Source: Cylindrospermopsis curvispora GIHE-G1 (GTDB lineage Bacteria > Cyanobacteriota > Cyanobacteriia > Cyanobacteriales > Nostocaceae). From it: a stretch of DNA of 64,000 nucleotides. Shown here one piece after another: positions 39,601 to 47,753 of the stretch. The notes beneath the pieces were generated by a model. It had not been told where the DNA came from, searched no databases, and worked only from the letters and a program-made list of their open reading frames with translations. Each line of letters begins with the position of its first letter. The stretch's first letter is position 1. Made by a program: the position numbers and the translations under genes. Location: NCBI RefSeq assembly GCF_014489415.1, contig NZ_CP060822.1:1374311-1438310 (forward strand), read 5' to 3'.

Positions 39601-41295
39601 CAAGATTTCCTACTAACTGGTTTGTCATCATCAGATGTTCCAACAGCCAAGCTTTATAAAAACACAGGTAGTGGTTTTGAAGAAGATGAAAATATTTCCC
39701 TTCCCGGTGTGTATTATAGTTCTGTAGCTTGGTCTAATGATGGAAAATATCTACTTTTGACTGGTGAGTCAGTATCGGGTCCAATTTCCAAAGTTTATGA
39801 AAACAAATTTGTGGGTAACACTAGACGACTGGTTGCAGTTGATATTAGTAATTTTCCAAATGTAAAAAATGGTTCAGTAGCCTGGGGAGACCAATATTTC
39901 CTAATAACCGGTTTGTCATCAAATAATAGTCCAATTTCCAAAGTTTATAAAAACACAGGTAATGGTTTTGAAGAGAAGACACCAAAAGACCTTCCCGGTG
40001 TTAGAGATAGTTCTGTAGCCTGGGCTGATTATGACAAGGATGGAGACCAAGATTTCGTGCTAACTGGTTTTGGGGAAACGGGTCCGATTTCTAAACTGTA
40101 TAAAAACACAAATGGTAAGTTTGAAGATGATGCTATCCTTTCTATTCCTGGAGTTTACTACAGTTCCGTGAACTGGAATAAAAATGGGGACTTGGTGTTA
40201 ACTGGTCTATCAAGTTTGGGTCCAATTACTAAAGTGTACAAAAACATATATGGTAGCAATACCAAAGGCTTTACTGAAACAATACCTGAACCAAAACCAA
40301 ATAGTAAACCAGATGTTACATTGTCTCTCTCACAACGTACGGTAAAAGAAGGGGAAGACCTTACTTTTACTTTTACTTTTACCAGAAGAGGAGACATAAC
40401 ACAAGAGTTAAAAGTGACCTATAGAATAGGTGGAACAGCAGGAAAAGATGATTATGACATTGTCTCTAATCAGAGTAGTAGTATAACTATTCCAGCGAAC
40501 CAACAAATAAAGGAAATTCAAATTAAGACAAAACCCGATGTCCTGGTTGAGGGTCTTGAAACTTTAGAATTGAGTTTGGAAACAAGCAATGACTATACTG
40601 TTGGCACAACCAACCCTGTTCAAGGATTTATTCAAGATACGAACGTTTCTAGTAATCCCCCCACTCTTGATCCCAAGGCAATTACAGGCGAAAAATTAAA
40701 AACATACCCAGAGCAGCTTACACAAGGAGCAGATTTATCTAAACTAAGCTACCAATTTTTGGACTACAACTCTCCTACTGTCAGAGCAAAACTAGACAGC
40801 GCCCTAAATCTCACAAATTCCGTCTTCACCAACTTCTTGGGACTCTATGAAGTAGATGATCCTAACACCGGAGCTGTGAATGGTTTTTTCCCTGGAGACT
40901 CTGATTATGCGAAAGCTGCTCTGAGCAGAAGAGTAGGTTTTAGTATTAAAGCGGGGGGGTCGGCCACCAATATTACTACCAATGGTGTTTTTGCTAAAAA
41001 CCCAACTCCAGAGGGAAATCCATCAACAATTAATGATGTTAGATACCTTGCTCCTTTCTTAATTGCTAACATTGGCAGTAGAGATGTTACTGACGAAATT
41101 GGAAAAATTATAGATCGCAGTAATAGCTCTGCTGAATATCAAGACAAATCTGTTGCCTACTTTAGCTTTGGCGCAGCAAATCCAGGTGGTATGAGTCAAA
41201 TTAAGCACTTTGGTAACGGTATCTTTGGCTTTGAAGATTTACCCCTAAATGTCAGTGATAGAGACTTCAACGACACCGTGTTCTCCTTTGGTTAA
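36631..41295 (+). CDS. Large FG-GAP/VCBS and Calx-beta repeat protein with DUF4114 C-terminus
   Basis: A 1554-residue, probably exported, calcium-binding protein. Residues 1-165 form a globular start with LEEVGHFVDGQLN (about 101-113), recalling a metalloprotease-like EExGH region seen at the start of other large cyanobacterial proteins. FG-GAP-type repeats follow at about 165-510, with WADYDKDGDQDFLLTG loops (DxDxDxxxD calcium sites). Three almost identical Calx-beta domains lie at 519-860, then further FG-GAP-like repeats (about 865-1210), a fourth, divergent Calx-beta (about 1227-1337) and a DUF4114 domain ending GFEDLPLNVSDRDFNDTVF. No N-terminal signal peptide is evident; type I secretion is plausible. 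A role in adhesion or the cell surface is inferred from architecture only. Confidence 0.85.
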   Translation: MTPLINQALSLVYTQLSYFSESSNYYQVLSTAFGNNYDRDIAEKLKLHWQQVNFTQIPQIEILDGGILGSAYGAYARETNKIYLSRNFVTNNTAEVIGRVILEEVGHFVDGQLNVEDSEGDEGAIFAELVVGNSLDDQALRKLRTESDFGIITLNGQQVDVELFNIPTLTGVGAGSVAWADYDKDGDQDFLLTGVSSQNVLITKLYKNTGNGFIEDTNVSLPGVSEGYVAWADYDKDGDQDFLLTGFSLGGSIAKLYENTGNGFKEDTNVSLPGVGFSSVAWADYDKDGDQDFLLTGFSLETSSKIAKLYENTGNGFEEDTNVSLPGVTGGSVAWADYDGDGDQDFLLTGSSSSGDIAKLYKNTGNGFEDTNVSLPGVGFSSVAWADYDGDEDQDFLLTGLSSSGDIAKLYKNTGNGFEDTNVSLPGVRFSSVAWADYDKDGAQDFLLTGSSSSGDIAKLYKNTGNGFEEDTNVSLPGVRFSSVAWADYDKDGAQDFLLTGLDASKPITLLVSRRINDVTLAVSPTTVTAVSPTTVTEDGNNNLVYTFTRTGVISNALTVNYTIGGTATNGTDYNNVGTSVTFAAGSSTATVTVDPTADTTVESDETVILTLASGTGYTIGTTSGVTGTITNDDTQVTLAVSPTSVAEDGNNNLVYTFTRTGVISNALTVNYTIGGTATNGTDYNNVGTSVTFAAGSSTATVTVDPTDDTTVESDETVILTLASGTGYTIGTTSGVTGTITNDDTQVTLAVSPTTVTEDGNNNLVYTFTRTGVISNALTVNYTIGGTATNGTDYNNGTDYNNVGTSVTFAAGSSTATVTVDPTDDTTAEADETVIFTLANGTGYTIETTSEVKGTIVDDDTAGTYYSSVLWFDYDNDFSKEEFLLTGYTLNIGSISQVHKYNNQQSYKAEPFGEKGLFAGSVALSSDRNYLLLTGATKFDTTKFGNRSASEPTSKLYKKTGSGFKEDTNVSLPGVYYSSVAWADYDQDGDQDFLLTGLSSSDVPTAKLYKNTGSGFEEDENISLPGVYYSSVAWSNDGKYLLLTGESVSGPISKVYENKFVGNTRRLVAVDISNFPNVKNGSVAWGDQYFLITGLSSNNSPISKVYKNTGNGFEEKTPKDLPGVRDSSVAWADYDKDGDQDFVLTGFGETGPISKLYKNTNGKFEDDAILSIPGVYYSSVNWNKNGDLVLTGLSSLGPITKVYKNIYGSNTKGFTETIPEPKPNSKPDVTLSLSQRTVKEGEDLTFTFTFTRRGDITQELKVTYRIGGTAGKDDYDIVSNQSSSITIPANQQIKEIQIKTKPDVLVEGLETLELSLETSNDYTVGTTNPVQGFIQDTNVSSNPPTLDPKAITGEKLKTYPEQLTQGADLSKLSYQFLDYNSPTVRAKLDSALNLTNSVFTNFLGLYEVDDPNTGAVNGFFPGDSDYAKAALSRRVGFSIKAGGSATNITTNGVFAKNPTPEGNPSTINDVRYLAPFLIANIGSRDVTDEIGKIIDRSNSSAEYQDKSVAYFSFGAANPGGMSQIKHFGNGIFGFEDLPLNVSDRDFNDTVFSFG

Positions 41296-41464
41296 GTTAA
41301 CATAACTTAACAAGATTTTCTCCCCCAATTCTATAAAATATGCTACACTGTTACTGGGGGAGTATTTGCTTAGGGGAGAAACCTCACACGAGTGTCCACA
41401 AGAGTCCGTCATAGTTATTTTTGCCAGTTTTAATCAGTCATTGTTAATCCAGGATGTAAAAATC

Positions 41465-42022
41465 ATGAAATTAAGATCACTCTGCACTGCTTTAGGAATC
41501 AGCGCCCTGACCCTAACTGCAACCGCAGTACCCACTTTTAGCCAGGATGTTGGTAATATTTCCGGTGACGTTACCTTCTCTTGCAAGGTATCCGCAGTGG
41601 ATAGAAATGGTAGTCAAGCTCCCGCAACCGTGGCTTGGATTCCCCAACGGAAAAAGTATGTGTACATTATTAATTGGAAAAGTGAAGGTTTCAAACAATG
41701 GACCCCTCAGAAACGCTGCGAGGTGGTTTCTGGGAAGTTCCAGAAGTTTCAAGAGTCGGGTCAACTACAGTATTTGGCAACTGGTGTAAATAATGGTTCC
41801 TCTGTAATTTGCGCTGTGCAGTCACAAGAAGAACTTTGCAATAACAACAACCAATTGTTTACCTTGAGATCTAGTAGTGATTCTGCTCAAGTTCTAGACC
41901 GCATGGGTAATATCTTGGTTGGCGCAAGTTCTCAACCTATTGTGCAAAGTGCTAATAATCGCAAGTTCCTGAATATGTCTAGTTTCTTACAACAAGCACC
42001 TGATATGGGTCTTGAAAAGTAA
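41465..42022 (+). CDS. COP23 domain protein, exported
   Basis: A 185-residue protein starting at the ATG at 41465, where a signal peptide begins (MKLRSLCTALGISALTLTAT, cleavage near AVPTFS). The mature part matches the COP23 family, named after a circadian-oscillating membrane-associated protein of Cyanothece-type cyanobacteria: FSCKVSAV, PATVAWIPQ, WTPQKRCEVVSGKFQKF, VNNGSSVICAV and the four conserved cysteines. Function unknown. It is followed by a hairpin terminator and then by a trypsin-like/TPR gene, a pairing worth comparing across genomes. The frame is open to 41366 upstream but without a signal peptide at that start. Confidence 0.85.
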   Translation: MKLRSLCTALGISALTLTATAVPTFSQDVGNISGDVTFSCKVSAVDRNGSQAPATVAWIPQRKKYVYIINWKSEGFKQWTPQKRCEVVSGKFQKFQESGQLQYLATGVNNGSSVICAVQSQEELCNNNNQLFTLRSSSDSAQVLDRMGNILVGASSQPIVQSANNRKFLNMSSFLQQAPDMGLEK

Positions 42023-42028
42023 GTATGT

Positions 42029-42057
42029 TTTGTTCCCAGGTTCACTCTGGGAACAAA
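42029..42057 (+). terminator. Hairpin terminator after the COP23 gene
   Basis: A perfect 11-bp stem, TTTGTTCCCAG (42029-42039) with CTGGGAACAAA (42047-42057), 7-nt loop, 7 bp after the COP23 stop. The following sequence (TTAATTGTTGATT) is T-rich but not a clean tract. Confidence 0.55.
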
Positions 42058-42117
42058 TTAATTGTTGATTGACGGTCGGATGTAATTCCCTAGGCGTATT
42101 TTTTCCTGTGTAATACT

Positions 42118-44682
42118 ATGAAGCCTTACTTCACTATTATTTCTTCTTTGCTTTTACTATTCTCCCCTGGTCTGACTTTGGCTGGTCTAACACAAGTTCC
42201 TAGTCCTATAGATCAAAGTCAATCTGTGAACTGTAATCCAGAAAAGGAGGGGGAGGATGGTGCTTATTCTCCTCAACAACAAGAAGCTATCCTCCGTCAA
42301 ATTACGGTTAAGGTAATTGGCGATAATAATGGGGGTTCGGGAACTCTTTTGGCTCGTCAAGGTAATAACTATCTGGTGGCTTCTAATTCCCATACTCTGG
42401 TGGGTGCTAATCTAAATAATATTCGTGTGGAAACAATTGATGGTCAGGTATATCCTGCTCAAATAATTCCTAATGTCAATTTTCAGGAAAATAATCTGGA
42501 TTTAACTATCCTAAAATTTACTTCCAATAAAACCTATTGTTTGCCCAAAATCGCCAATAATGAGATTAATAAACAACTACCAATTATAGCTGCTGGTTAT
42601 TCCGGTGGGGATAATTCTTTTATCTCCAAAGAGGGAATGGTGGAAAAAATTACTGAACTGGTTTTTAAAAAGGGCTATGAAATTGGTTACACCAGTGATA
42701 TCGAACAGGGAATGAGTGGTGGTCCCATTATTAATAGGGATGGGGAATTAGTTGGTATTAATGCTATGGCTCCCTATCCAGTGTTAAATCATGCCTATGT
42801 ATATGCAGATGGCAAACGTCCTACTTTTTCTGAGCTGCGAGAATTGCGTAAGCTAAGCTGGGGAATTACTCTGAAAACGGTTTTAGCTCAAATTGAACCG
42901 GAACTGATGGTTGCATATAGATTGCCCATACCCAGGATTAAACAGATTGTTCCCGAATCTAAATTAGTAGGTTGGTTACAAGAAGTAGAAGCAAAGGCTA
43001 AAAAAATTACTGTTAAAATTGACAGCAGCAGTGAATCTAATGGTTCAGGGGTAATTATTGCCAAAGAGGGGGATGTTTATACTGTTTTGACTGCTAACCA
43101 TGTGGTTTGTGAAAGACAATTAGTTGCCCAACCCTGTGGAAATTTTAACTATAAGTTAATGACCCATGATGGTAATGTATATCCTATAGATAAAAGCACT
43201 ATTCAATTTCAACCAGGGGTGGATTTAGCAGTAGTTAAATTTAACAGTCGAGAAAATTATCCCGTAGCTACCCTAGCCAATTATAACCCCACCACTGATG
43301 ATTATGTGTTTACCACAGGTTACCCTAAATTAAAGGAAAAATCCGATTGGCGTTTTAGTTTGGGTCAGGTTTACAGTAAGGAAAGAGGACTATTAACTAC
43401 TACTAGTCAGCTAGATTTACCTAACAGTAGTGCGGGTGGATTAAACAGTGTGACCCAGAGTGCTGCTTCTTTGGCTGGAGGATATGAGTTGGTTTATACT
43501 ACTATCACCTTCGGTGGTATGAGTGGGGGGCCAGTGTTAGATTCCCAGGGAAGGGTGATTGGTATTCACGGCAAATCTGAGGGGGAACACGCATACGATG
43601 CAATAACTGGTGATAGTGGTACTAGTGATGGAAATAAGGTGCAAATAGGTAATAGTCTGGGTATTCCTACTAGTACGTTTTTGGCTGTGGCTAGTCGGAT
43701 AAATGTTCAGCCCCAAATTTTAGAAACTACTCCCCCTCCACAATTGACTGCTACGGAGGTGGAATCTATTAGAAATGCAATCCTATCTGTGGATGTAACT
43801 AAGACTAATACCAGCGCTAGTCAATGGTTAGAACGGGGAAATCAACTGTGGCGCTTACGTCGTTATAATGACTCTATACAGGCTTTTGAACAGGCAATTG
43901 AGCAAAAACCTGATTTTGTTTATCTTGGCTATTATGGTAAGGGTCTAGGACATTATGGCAATAAACAGTATGAAGAGGCGATAACTGCTTTTAAACAAGT
44001 TCTGGAAAGTAGACCAGATTTTGTCCCAGCCCGGTTTTATTTGAGTGTAATTTATCGAGAATTGAAGCAACTAGATTTGGCTTTAACAGAAGTTGATCAA
44101 GCAATTAAGTTACAACCTAATGACTCTCGTCTGTATAATCAAAAGTTCTTGATTCTCATGGATGCTAAAAGATATGCTCAAGCAGAAGAATCAATAACTA
44201 AAGCTATTGAAATCAATCCTATTGCTCCTTTTTACAATAATCGCGGGGTTGTTTACAGTCGTAATAAAAAGTGGGAGTTAGCTCTGGTTGACTTTAAGAG
44301 GGCTTTAGAAGGTAATCCCCAATATGCTCACGCCTATGCCAATGGCGCATTTGTCTACTACAACAAGGGTATATGGAATTCAGTTATATCCAGCTACACC
44401 AAAGCTATAGAGATTGACCCCCAATACCCACTATACTATAACAATAGGGGAGTTGCTTACTACAACAATGAACAGTGGCAATTGGCTTTGAATGACTTTA
44501 GCAAGGTGGTTACCTTAGAACCTCGTTATGCACGAGGCTATAAGCATCTTGGGGAGGTGTATGCTCAATTTGGTGATATCCAAAAAGCACGGGAAAACTT
44601 GCAGCAAGCAGCAAGACTATTTCAAGACCAAAGGAGGAATGCTGACTATAGGGAAACCGTCAGTATTCTTCAAGGATTTTAG
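42118..44682 (+). CDS. Exported double trypsin-like protease with C-terminal TPR repeats
   Basis: An 854-residue protein with a signal peptide (residues 1-23). Two trypsin-like (S1/HtrA-like) domains follow. The first (about 55-270) has His in ASNSHTLVG (about 91), Asp in NNLDLTILKF (about 127) and Ser in QGMSGGPI (about 201). The second (about 295-530) has His in TANHVVCE (about 327), Asp in GVDLAVVKF (about 368) and Ser in GGMSGGPVLD (about 469). Both triads look complete. Residues about 567-850 are seven or so tetratricopeptide repeats, probably a binding platform. It is likely periplasmic. Neighbours are COP23 upstream and a barrel protein 67 bp downstream. Confidence 0.88.
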   Translation: MKPYFTIISSLLLLFSPGLTLAGLTQVPSPIDQSQSVNCNPEKEGEDGAYSPQQQEAILRQITVKVIGDNNGGSGTLLARQGNNYLVASNSHTLVGANLNNIRVETIDGQVYPAQIIPNVNFQENNLDLTILKFTSNKTYCLPKIANNEINKQLPIIAAGYSGGDNSFISKEGMVEKITELVFKKGYEIGYTSDIEQGMSGGPIINRDGELVGINAMAPYPVLNHAYVYADGKRPTFSELRELRKLSWGITLKTVLAQIEPELMVAYRLPIPRIKQIVPESKLVGWLQEVEAKAKKITVKIDSSSESNGSGVIIAKEGDVYTVLTANHVVCERQLVAQPCGNFNYKLMTHDGNVYPIDKSTIQFQPGVDLAVVKFNSRENYPVATLANYNPTTDDYVFTTGYPKLKEKSDWRFSLGQVYSKERGLLTTTSQLDLPNSSAGGLNSVTQSAASLAGGYELVYTTITFGGMSGGPVLDSQGRVIGIHGKSEGEHAYDAITGDSGTSDGNKVQIGNSLGIPTSTFLAVASRINVQPQILETTPPPQLTATEVESIRNAILSVDVTKTNTSASQWLERGNQLWRLRRYNDSIQAFEQAIEQKPDFVYLGYYGKGLGHYGNKQYEEAITAFKQVLESRPDFVPARFYLSVIYRELKQLDLALTEVDQAIKLQPNDSRLYNQKFLILMDAKRYAQAEESITKAIEINPIAPFYNNRGVVYSRNKKWELALVDFKRALEGNPQYAHAYANGAFVYYNKGIWNSVISSYTKAIEIDPQYPLYYNNRGVAYYNNEQWQLALNDFSKVVTLEPRYARGYKHLGEVYAQFGDIQKARENLQQAARLFQDQRRNADYRETVSILQGF

Positions 44683-44749
44683 TCCTGAATATACCATAAT
44701 CCCAAAAACTATTTTCCAAACCCAATCAACCAAATTACTAACCCAGACC

Positions 44750-45616
44750 ATGAAAAATTCCCTGTATCTACCCATGATATTAGCTACTCTGTGTGTAGCT
44801 ACCCCTGCTTGGGGAGAAGAGATATGTGACCACCATACCCAAGATAGCAATGCTCAGGGGAAACAAGTCTCAGGAAAAGCAGCTGACTTGATTATTACCC
44901 AGTCCCCAGGGGTGCAACCTGATGGTTCTAGTTTGGCTCAAACTAATGAATCCTCTACACAGGAGATTAGGTTAGATCAGGATGCTGTAATTGACCCTTC
45001 TCAAAGTTATAGGTTACCTGTAAATAATTATTGGTATGTAAGTGGTAGTTCAGGACTGTTTAGCTCTCAAAGTGATATTCCCATCAAGGTGACCAGAAAC
45101 ATAACTGGTCAAGTACCAGGAGACCTCAGTTTAGTTTCTCCCTTTCGATTTAATGTAGCGGGAGGTTACCAGTGGAAACTTTTTCGAACTGAACTGGAAT
45201 TGGGTTACACCTCTACTGTTATCAATGGTATTAAATACAAGGTTAATAATAGTTCTCAACCTTTGGAGGGCAATATAGATAGGGTAACAGTCCTTCTCAA
45301 TGGCTACTATGATGTCTTTACCGGTTCCAGATTACGTCCTTACCTTGGTGCTGGTGTGGGTGTTGGTTTCAATGGGGGTAATATCAAACAACCTCAATCC
45401 GGTGATTCATTTACCGTAAGTGGTACTTCCCTATCCTATCAGTTGAAATTGGGAGTTCAATATGAAATTGCCAAGAAACGCAGTGTTTTTGTAGATGTCA
45501 AATACCTGAATGTTGGTGGTTATAATAGTAAACCAAATGTTAATGACGTATCTGACATTGAACTGGGATCTGCCAATTCCTATGGACTGAGCATTGGTTA
45601 TAAGCAAGGTTTCTAG
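44750..45616 (+). CDS. Outer-membrane beta-barrel protein
   Basis: A 288-residue protein. The ATG at 44750 begins a clear signal peptide (MKNSLYLPMILATLCVATPA, cleavage after AWG); longer in-frame starts would overlap the previous gene. After a polar linker the rest (about 90-288) has alternating hydrophobic/polar strands, with YLGAGVGVGFNGG and a last strand ending GYKQGF, a terminal phenylalanine as expected for barrel assembly. It resembles small OmpA/porin-like membrane barrels of the outer-membrane beta-barrel family; the ligand is unknown. It lies between two protease genes, 32 bp before the next. Confidence 0.82.
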   Translation: MKNSLYLPMILATLCVATPAWGEEICDHHTQDSNAQGKQVSGKAADLIITQSPGVQPDGSSLAQTNESSTQEIRLDQDAVIDPSQSYRLPVNNYWYVSGSSGLFSSQSDIPIKVTRNITGQVPGDLSLVSPFRFNVAGGYQWKLFRTELELGYTSTVINGIKYKVNNSSQPLEGNIDRVTVLLNGYYDVFTGSRLRPYLGAGVGVGFNGGNIKQPQSGDSFTVSGTSLSYQLKLGVQYEIAKKRSVFVDVKYLNVGGYNSKPNVNDVSDIELGSANSYGLSIGYKQGF

Positions 45617-45648
45617 TTGATGTCATATTTAAAAACGCAATTTCCCTA

Positions 45649-47112
45649 ATGATAAAACAAAACAGTGTTATTATCTCCGTTGCAATATCAATAGCTCTCA
45701 CTGCAACAACAGCCATAAGGACAAGGTCACAAACTATAGAAGAGACTTTAAAAGCAACCACGGTTCAAGTCAATATATATGGTAGTGGTACTAATTTACC
45801 AGGCGGATCTGGTGTCATTATTGATAAAAAGGGTGACACTTACACCGTGCTCACGGCCAATCATGTTGTGTGTGAAGACATATCTACAACACAGGTTAAT
45901 TGCGCTAGGGACTTACGTTATACAATTGGCACTTACACTGGACAAGAATATCCGGTCAATATTAAAACCCGTCGGATATTTCAACAGCATAGAACTAAAG
46001 ACCCGGATTTAGCTACGGTGACTTTTGAAGCTAAGGAAGATTACCCAGTTGCTCAGTTAGGTAATTCCGATGAGGTGCAAATTGGCACGGATATTATTGT
46101 CACCGGGTTTCCTAGTATTTTTGGCAAGCGGGGAACTGGGAGAAACTATACTGCTACCGTGGGAAAGGTGGTCAGTAAAAATCCTGACGCATTGGAGGGT
46201 TACAGTTTAGTGTACAATGCTAACACGTTTATTGGCAACAGTGGTGGTCCGGTATTTGATAGTAATGGTCAGGTGATTGCTATTCATGGACTAGCAGATG
46301 CAACAGGATCAGGGGAAAACCCCTCCCCAATAAAAACTGGGTTCAATGCGGGAATTCCCATCAATACCTTTTTGTCCCTGCAATTGGGAGCTGATGGTGA
46401 ACCCCTTATATGTAATCTAAAGCAAAACACTGAGCAAGTGTACTCAGAAAACCAATTACAAACCATGATCAATCAAATTACTGTGAAGGTAATTGGTAAT
46501 CAAAACAGTGGTTCGGGAACAATTGTCGGCAAAAATCAAGACCGCTATCTACTATTAACTAATTCCCATGTTTTGTCAGGCTTAGATATAAGTAAGTTAA
46601 GAGTCCGCACCCATGATGCTAAGGTATATCCTGCTAAAGCATTAAATATTTTTAATCGTCTGGACTTAGCAGTACTGGAATTTACTTCTAAGCGACCTTA
46701 CTGTACACCCAAGAGAGTTAGTCCTCGCAATCCTGCTAAAAGTGCAGGAATTTTGGCAGCTGGATATCCTAATTTGCGCGATAAAATAGTATTTAGACCT
46801 GGAGAAGTGGAAGAAATTATTTCTCAACCTAGTTTTAAAGATGGTTATGAAATTGGTTACACCAGTGAAATCGACCAGGGTATGAGTGGTGGACCCATTC
46901 TCAATTTTCGCGGACATCTTATAGGTATTAACGGAAGAAGTTCCTATCCCATTAGCAATTGGTATGTTTACACTAATGGAGACCGTCCCACAGACCGAGA
47001 AATTGAGCAGTTTAGAAAATTGAGTTGGGGTTTACCCATAAGGGTTTTTCTGTCCACAGCTGAACCTCAAATGATTGCAGATTACAATTTATCTTTGTCG
47101 CTTGGCAATTAA
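45649..47112 (+). CDS. Exported protein with two trypsin-like protease domains
   Basis: A 487-residue protein with a signal-like start (1-27). Domain 1 (about 30-255): His in TVLTANHVVCE (about 71), Asp in DPDLATVTFE (about 120), Ser in GNSGGPVFD (about 197). Domain 2 (about 270-480): His in LTNSHVLSG (about 306), Asp in LDLAVLEF (about 340), Ser in GMSGGPIL (about 411). Domain 2 is clearly paralogous to domain 1 of the trypsin/TPR protein (both continue SGGPI and end in RKLSWG), and domain 1 to that protein's second domain, but the order is reversed and no TPR is present. Last gene of the exported-protein cluster. Confidence 0.88.
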   Translation: MIKQNSVIISVAISIALTATTAIRTRSQTIEETLKATTVQVNIYGSGTNLPGGSGVIIDKKGDTYTVLTANHVVCEDISTTQVNCARDLRYTIGTYTGQEYPVNIKTRRIFQQHRTKDPDLATVTFEAKEDYPVAQLGNSDEVQIGTDIIVTGFPSIFGKRGTGRNYTATVGKVVSKNPDALEGYSLVYNANTFIGNSGGPVFDSNGQVIAIHGLADATGSGENPSPIKTGFNAGIPINTFLSLQLGADGEPLICNLKQNTEQVYSENQLQTMINQITVKVIGNQNSGSGTIVGKNQDRYLLLTNSHVLSGLDISKLRVRTHDAKVYPAKALNIFNRLDLAVLEFTSKRPYCTPKRVSPRNPAKSAGILAAGYPNLRDKIVFRPGEVEEIISQPSFKDGYEIGYTSEIDQGMSGGPILNFRGHLIGINGRSSYPISNWYVYTNGDRPTDREIEQFRKLSWGLPIRVFLSTAEPQMIADYNLSLSLGN

Positions 47113-47149
47113 GTGGTCGTGCAAAATAAATTTCGCAGTTCAGGGAGGG
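47110..47149. repeat. 40-bp sequence shared, inverted, with the 124-bp miniature elements
   Basis: An exact reverse complement of the right-hand 40 bp (17711-17750, 18416-18455) of the miniature elements in the HIP1 array, including the TA and AGTGGTCGTGCAAA end. The other end of the element was not found nearby, so this is a truncated or larger relative. It overlaps the stop region of the double-trypsin gene. Confidence 0.7.
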
Positions 47150-47537
47150 TTGGCTGCTGTTCGACAATTTCTGGACATAGCTAGACATTCCTTGTTTAAT
47201 TTGGTCGGTTTGACCAGTCCTTAGTAATGTGTTCCTCGACAATGAAAAACAGGCTTGTCATGGTAGTTCAGAGGGCTTTCTAAGATGTCTCGCCTTTTGT
47301 TGAAGTTACCGACAGAGCTACAAACTGGAGTTAATTTGTAGGTGTCATGACCTGTCTTTCGTAGCCAACCTTACCTGATGGTAGGTAACTCTTTTTTATG
47401 GCGGAGTCATGCACGCTCACCCCACCTACCCAGATATTAACAATCTGGGTAGGTTTGGGTAGACATTAATGAGCGGAACTGATATTCGCAATCTCCCAAA
47501 GGGAGTGCTTTGCAATCGCATTTATGTCCCGTGGGTG
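47113..47537. other. Non-coding interval with a strong hairpin
   Basis: No gene recognised. Contents: the 40-bp miniature-element end, then ~270 bp of unassigned sequence, then a perfect 11-bp hairpin (CCTACCCAGAT at 47425-47435 paired with 47443-47453, loop ATTAACA). A small CTCCC-AAA-GGGAG hairpin near 47497 resembles the one in the Uma2 spacers. It could be the remains of an insertion element or a structured RNA; I cannot decide. Confidence 0.45.
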
Positions 47538-47753
47538 TGTTGGGCTTTCTCAACCCAACCTATAATATGACAAGGTTAGTCGGGTTTAACCGACTTGAGC
47601 TTTGAGACCGGGAATTGATTGTCTCCCCCACGGACAGTCTCCAGGTATGGATTAATTCAAACAATCACGGATGATTGGCGATCTCCCATAGGGAGTGCTT
47701 TCAGTACTCCAGTTTTTAAAAACCGCCAAGGGTATTCTGGTGCAGGTAATAGT
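47538..47753. repeat. Left-border copy of the Uma2 spacer
   Basis: From GAGACCGGGAATTGATTG onward this matches the 273-bp spacers of the Uma2 array almost perfectly; the ~60 bp before it (around CAACCCAACCTATAATATGAC) is a diverged version. It shows that the array ends, on this side, with a spacer and not with a gene. Confidence 0.8.

Noticed and set aside
47012-47242. 76-codon minus-strand frame across the end of the double-trypsin gene
   Set aside because: It crosses the miniature-element end and antisense coding sequence, with no recognisable product.
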